DNA of 64,000 bases. Source: Epilithonimonas caeni DSM 17710 (GTDB taxonomy: Bacteria > Bacteroidota > Bacteroidia > Flavobacteriales > Weeksellaceae). Of the stretch, positions 62,437-64,000 are shown piece by piece. Position numbers and translations under genes: made by a program. The stretch's first letter is position 1; each line of letters opens with the position of its first letter. The notes below the pieces were generated by a model. It saw only the letters and a program-made list of their open reading frames with translations. It had not been told where the DNA came from and searched no databases. The stretch spans positions 177,698 to 241,697 of the forward strand of contig NZ_KE384528.1 of the NCBI RefSeq assembly GCF_000426465.1, read 5' to 3'.

Positions 62437-63564
62437 ATGTTAATCGACCTTTCCAAAGCATTACCTATCAGCCAAACCTCGTCTAACAAATTTGAAACCA
62501 AAGTTTTAGACTTCATAAAAGAATGGTTTTCGGGGTCCAAAACTGTGAAAATTCAGAGTTCTGGCTCAACCGGAATTCCGAAAGTTTTTGATATCGAAAA
62601 ATCAAAAATGTTGAATTCGGCGGAAATGACCTGTGATTTTTTAGGCTTGAAAGAAGGAAATCTGGCTCTACTCTGTCTTCCGATTGAATATATCTCGGGA
62701 AAAATGATGGTCGTAAGAAGTATTTCAAGAAAATTAAAACTTAAAATTGCGCCAACTTCTCTCAATCCTTTAGAAAAAATCAATGAAGAAATTGATTTCT
62801 GTGCAATGACACCTTTGCAGGTTGAAAATTCTCTGGACAAAATTTATTTAATAAAAAATCTCATTATCGGAGGTGCATCAGTTTCTGAAACTTTAAAAAG
62901 AAAGATTCAAGAATCTTTAAATAAAAAAGAAAAAGGCATCGAGAGCATCAGTCTGACAAATAATCCTCAAACTAAAATATTCGAGACTTACGGAATGAGC
63001 GAAACGCTTTCTCACATTGCATTGAAACAGATTTTCCCGAATCCGGAAGATTGGTTTACGGTTTTTGATGGTGTTGATGTTTCTCTGGATGAGAGAGGTT
63101 GTTTGAAAATATTGGCTCCAAAACTTAATTCAGACATTCTACAGACAAATGATCTGGTTGAAATCAATCACTTCGACTCCACTCAGTGTGACAGTAAAAA
63201 ACAATTCAGGTTTCTGGGAAGAATCGATAATGTAATTAATTCCGGTGGTGCAAAGATTTTCCCCGAAGAATTAGAAAAATTAGTCAAACAAAACATTCCG
63301 AATGAAGTTGTTTTCCTTGGAATTGAAGATGAAAAACTGGGACAAAAATTAATTTTGGTGATTGAAGATGCAAGATTCGAGACGCAAGGTTCAGCGAATG
63401 CTGATTTAAATCCCGAGTTACAAAATCTTAAATCTCAAATCTCAAATCTTAACTTCGAAAGGTCATTTCATAAACCAAAAGAAATTATTTTTGTTGAACA
63501 AATCCCAAGAACTCCGAACGGAAAAGTGAATCGTATGGAATTAAAGAAATTGACCAAAAACTAA
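62437..63564 (+). CDS. menE: o-Succinylbenzoate-CoA ligase-like AMP-binding enzyme, with repeat-derived inserts
   Basis: 375-residue adenylate-forming enzyme, probably the menaquinone-pathway OSB-CoA ligase. P-loop SSGSTGIPK (41-49), ETYGMSETLSHIA (about 186-198), hinge FLGRIDNVINSGG and catalytic lysine in PRTPNGKVNR. The 375-residue size matches short bacteroidete MenE. Three segments look inserted: near 62935-62961 (encoding KGIESISLTN), 63169-63194 (HFDSTQCDS) and 63379-63455 (RFETQGS to ISNLNFE). The first two resemble the CTCAG/TGACA palindromic element, and the third contains a 7-bp tandem repeat. All keep the frame. ArfB starts 1 bp after the stop. Confidence 0.85.
   Translation: MLIDLSKALPISQTSSNKFETKVLDFIKEWFSGSKTVKIQSSGSTGIPKVFDIEKSKMLNSAEMTCDFLGLKEGNLALLCLPIEYISGKMMVVRSISRKLKLKIAPTSLNPLEKINEEIDFCAMTPLQVENSLDKIYLIKNLIIGGASVSETLKRKIQESLNKKEKGIESISLTNNPQTKIFETYGMSETLSHIALKQIFPNPEDWFTVFDGVDVSLDERGCLKILAPKLNSDILQTNDLVEINHFDSTQCDSKKQFRFLGRIDNVINSGGAKIFPEELEKLVKQNIPNEVVFLGIEDEKLGQKLILVIEDARFETQGSANADLNPELQNLKSQISNLNFERSFHKPKEIIFVEQIPRTPNGKVNRMELKKLTKN
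62935..62961 (+). repeat. CTCAG/TGACA-like element inside menE
   Basis: GCATCGAGAGCATCAGTCTG then ACAAAT; by eye 22 of 27 bases agree with 18340-18366 and about 17 of 23 with the 31282 arm. It encodes an extra loop between the ETLKRKIQESL and KIFETYG segments. Confidence 0.5.
63169..63194 (+). repeat. CTCAG/TGACA-like element inside menE, second copy
   Basis: CACTTCGACTCCACTCAG then TGTGACAG; ends are the same as the intergenic copy at 12670-12693, with a small central difference. It encodes HFDSTQCDS before the conserved FLGRIDN motif. Confidence 0.6.
63423..63450 (+). repeat. Four 7-bp tandem units inside menE
   Basis: AAATCTT, AAATCTC, AAATCTC, AAATCTT. Because 7 is not a multiple of 3, gain or loss of one unit would shift the reading frame ahead of the catalytic lysine. 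Confidence 0.7.
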
Positions 63565-63565
63565 A

Positions 63566-63958
63566 ATGAAAGATTTTTCTACCGAAATCAGTTACAAAAC
63601 GTCCCGCTCCTCCGGAGCTGGCGGACAAAACGTGAATAAGGTGGAAACGGCTGTGACGGGAATTTGGAATGTAATGGAAAGCCAATTTTTCTCTTTTGAT
63701 GAAAAGCTGAGAATCTCGGAAAAACTGAAAAACAGAATCAATTCTGAAGGTCTTCTTCAAATGACTTCATCTGAGAGCAGAACTCAGCTTCAAAACAAAA
63801 AAATCGTGACTGAGAAAATGCTGGTACTGGTTGAAAAATCACTATTTGTTCCAAAGAAACGACTTGCTACAAAACCCTCAAAAGGTCAAATCCAAAAACG
63901 TATCGACAACAAAAAGAAATTGTCCGAGAAGAAAGAGAATCGAAAATTCAGGTTTTAA
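63566..63958 (+). CDS. arfB: ArfB-like peptidyl-tRNA hydrolase (ribosome rescue)
   Basis: 130 residues. GGQ at 19-21 in SSGAGGQNVNKVET, then a basic C-terminal tail (KKRLATKPSKGQIQKRIDNKKKLSEKKENRKFRF) that enters the empty mRNA channel. It releases peptides from ribosomes stalled without a stop codon. Starts 1 bp after menE, so the two are co-translated. Confidence 0.93.
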   Translation: MKDFSTEISYKTSRSSGAGGQNVNKVETAVTGIWNVMESQFFSFDEKLRISEKLKNRINSEGLLQMTSSESRTQLQNKKIVTEKMLVLVEKSLFVPKKRLATKPSKGQIQKRIDNKKKLSEKKENRKFRF

Positions 63959-64000
63959 AATCCGAAAGATTTTCTATTTCCTGATTGATTTTCTGAGTAT

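Overview
The window looks like chromosomal DNA of a low-GC Bacteroidota, most likely a flavobacterium of the Chryseobacterium/Epilithonimonas group (Weeksellaceae). The reasons are SusC/SusD outer-membrane pairs, lipoprotein signals followed by acidic residues, type IX secretion (T9SS) C-terminal sorting domains, many promoters with the Bacteroidota -7 box TAnnTTTG, weak Shine-Dalgarno signals, and dense families of short intergenic repeats. There is no rRNA, prophage, insertion sequence, transposase or CRISPR array.

Layout. 1-675: 5' part of purD. 781-1497: pirin. 1650-12401: an isoleucine/valine operon read leftwards (leader peptide and attenuator, ilvE, ilvD, ilvB, ilvN, ilvC, a ModF-like double ABC ATPase, ilvA), ending in a hairpin at 1584-1603. 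12634-27653: a starch locus, also leftward (susC, susD, susE, susF; then a GH97 alpha-glucosidase, an SBF-type transporter, a periplasmic GH13 amylase, two small genes, and an inner-membrane sugar transporter). 28302-31077: metG and an orphan membrane protein, followed by a decayed second copy of the metG 3' end. 31368-38577: methyltransferase, VWA/AAA+ pair, DUF4956 protein, secreted PEP/pyruvate-binding protein, AIM24 protein. 38698-44516: tripartite RND efflux operon with two operator-like palindromes upstream. 45083-55873: map and companions, HAD protein, T9SS cargo, TPR/AraC regulator, gpmI, a solitary trypco2 protein, SUI1, nucleoside phosphorylase, tag and a YtxH/LEA-like protein. 55962-63958: M28 peptidase, NtrC-type regulator lacking a DNA-binding domain, MATE pump, argS, tRNA-Gln, menE and arfB.

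How it works together. The ilv operon holds every enzyme from threonine to Ile and from pyruvate to Val. It is preceded by an 18-residue peptide with 7 Ile and 2 Val codons, a 13-bp antiterminator that includes the peptide stop codon, and a 9-bp terminator with a U tract: a complete ribosome-stalling attenuator. The starch locus covers capture (SusD/E/F), outer-membrane import (SusC), periplasmic hydrolysis (GH13, GH97) and inner-membrane uptake (MFS).

The least explained layer is repetitive DNA: a roughly 100-bp dispersed repeat in six copies, five of them with the same end facing the stop codon of the adjacent gene; a second family built on CACAAAG; arrays with strict 7- or 8-bp period; and a palindromic CTCAG/TGACA element that forms a 26-bp inverted repeat at one site and appears to have inserted in frame into menE.
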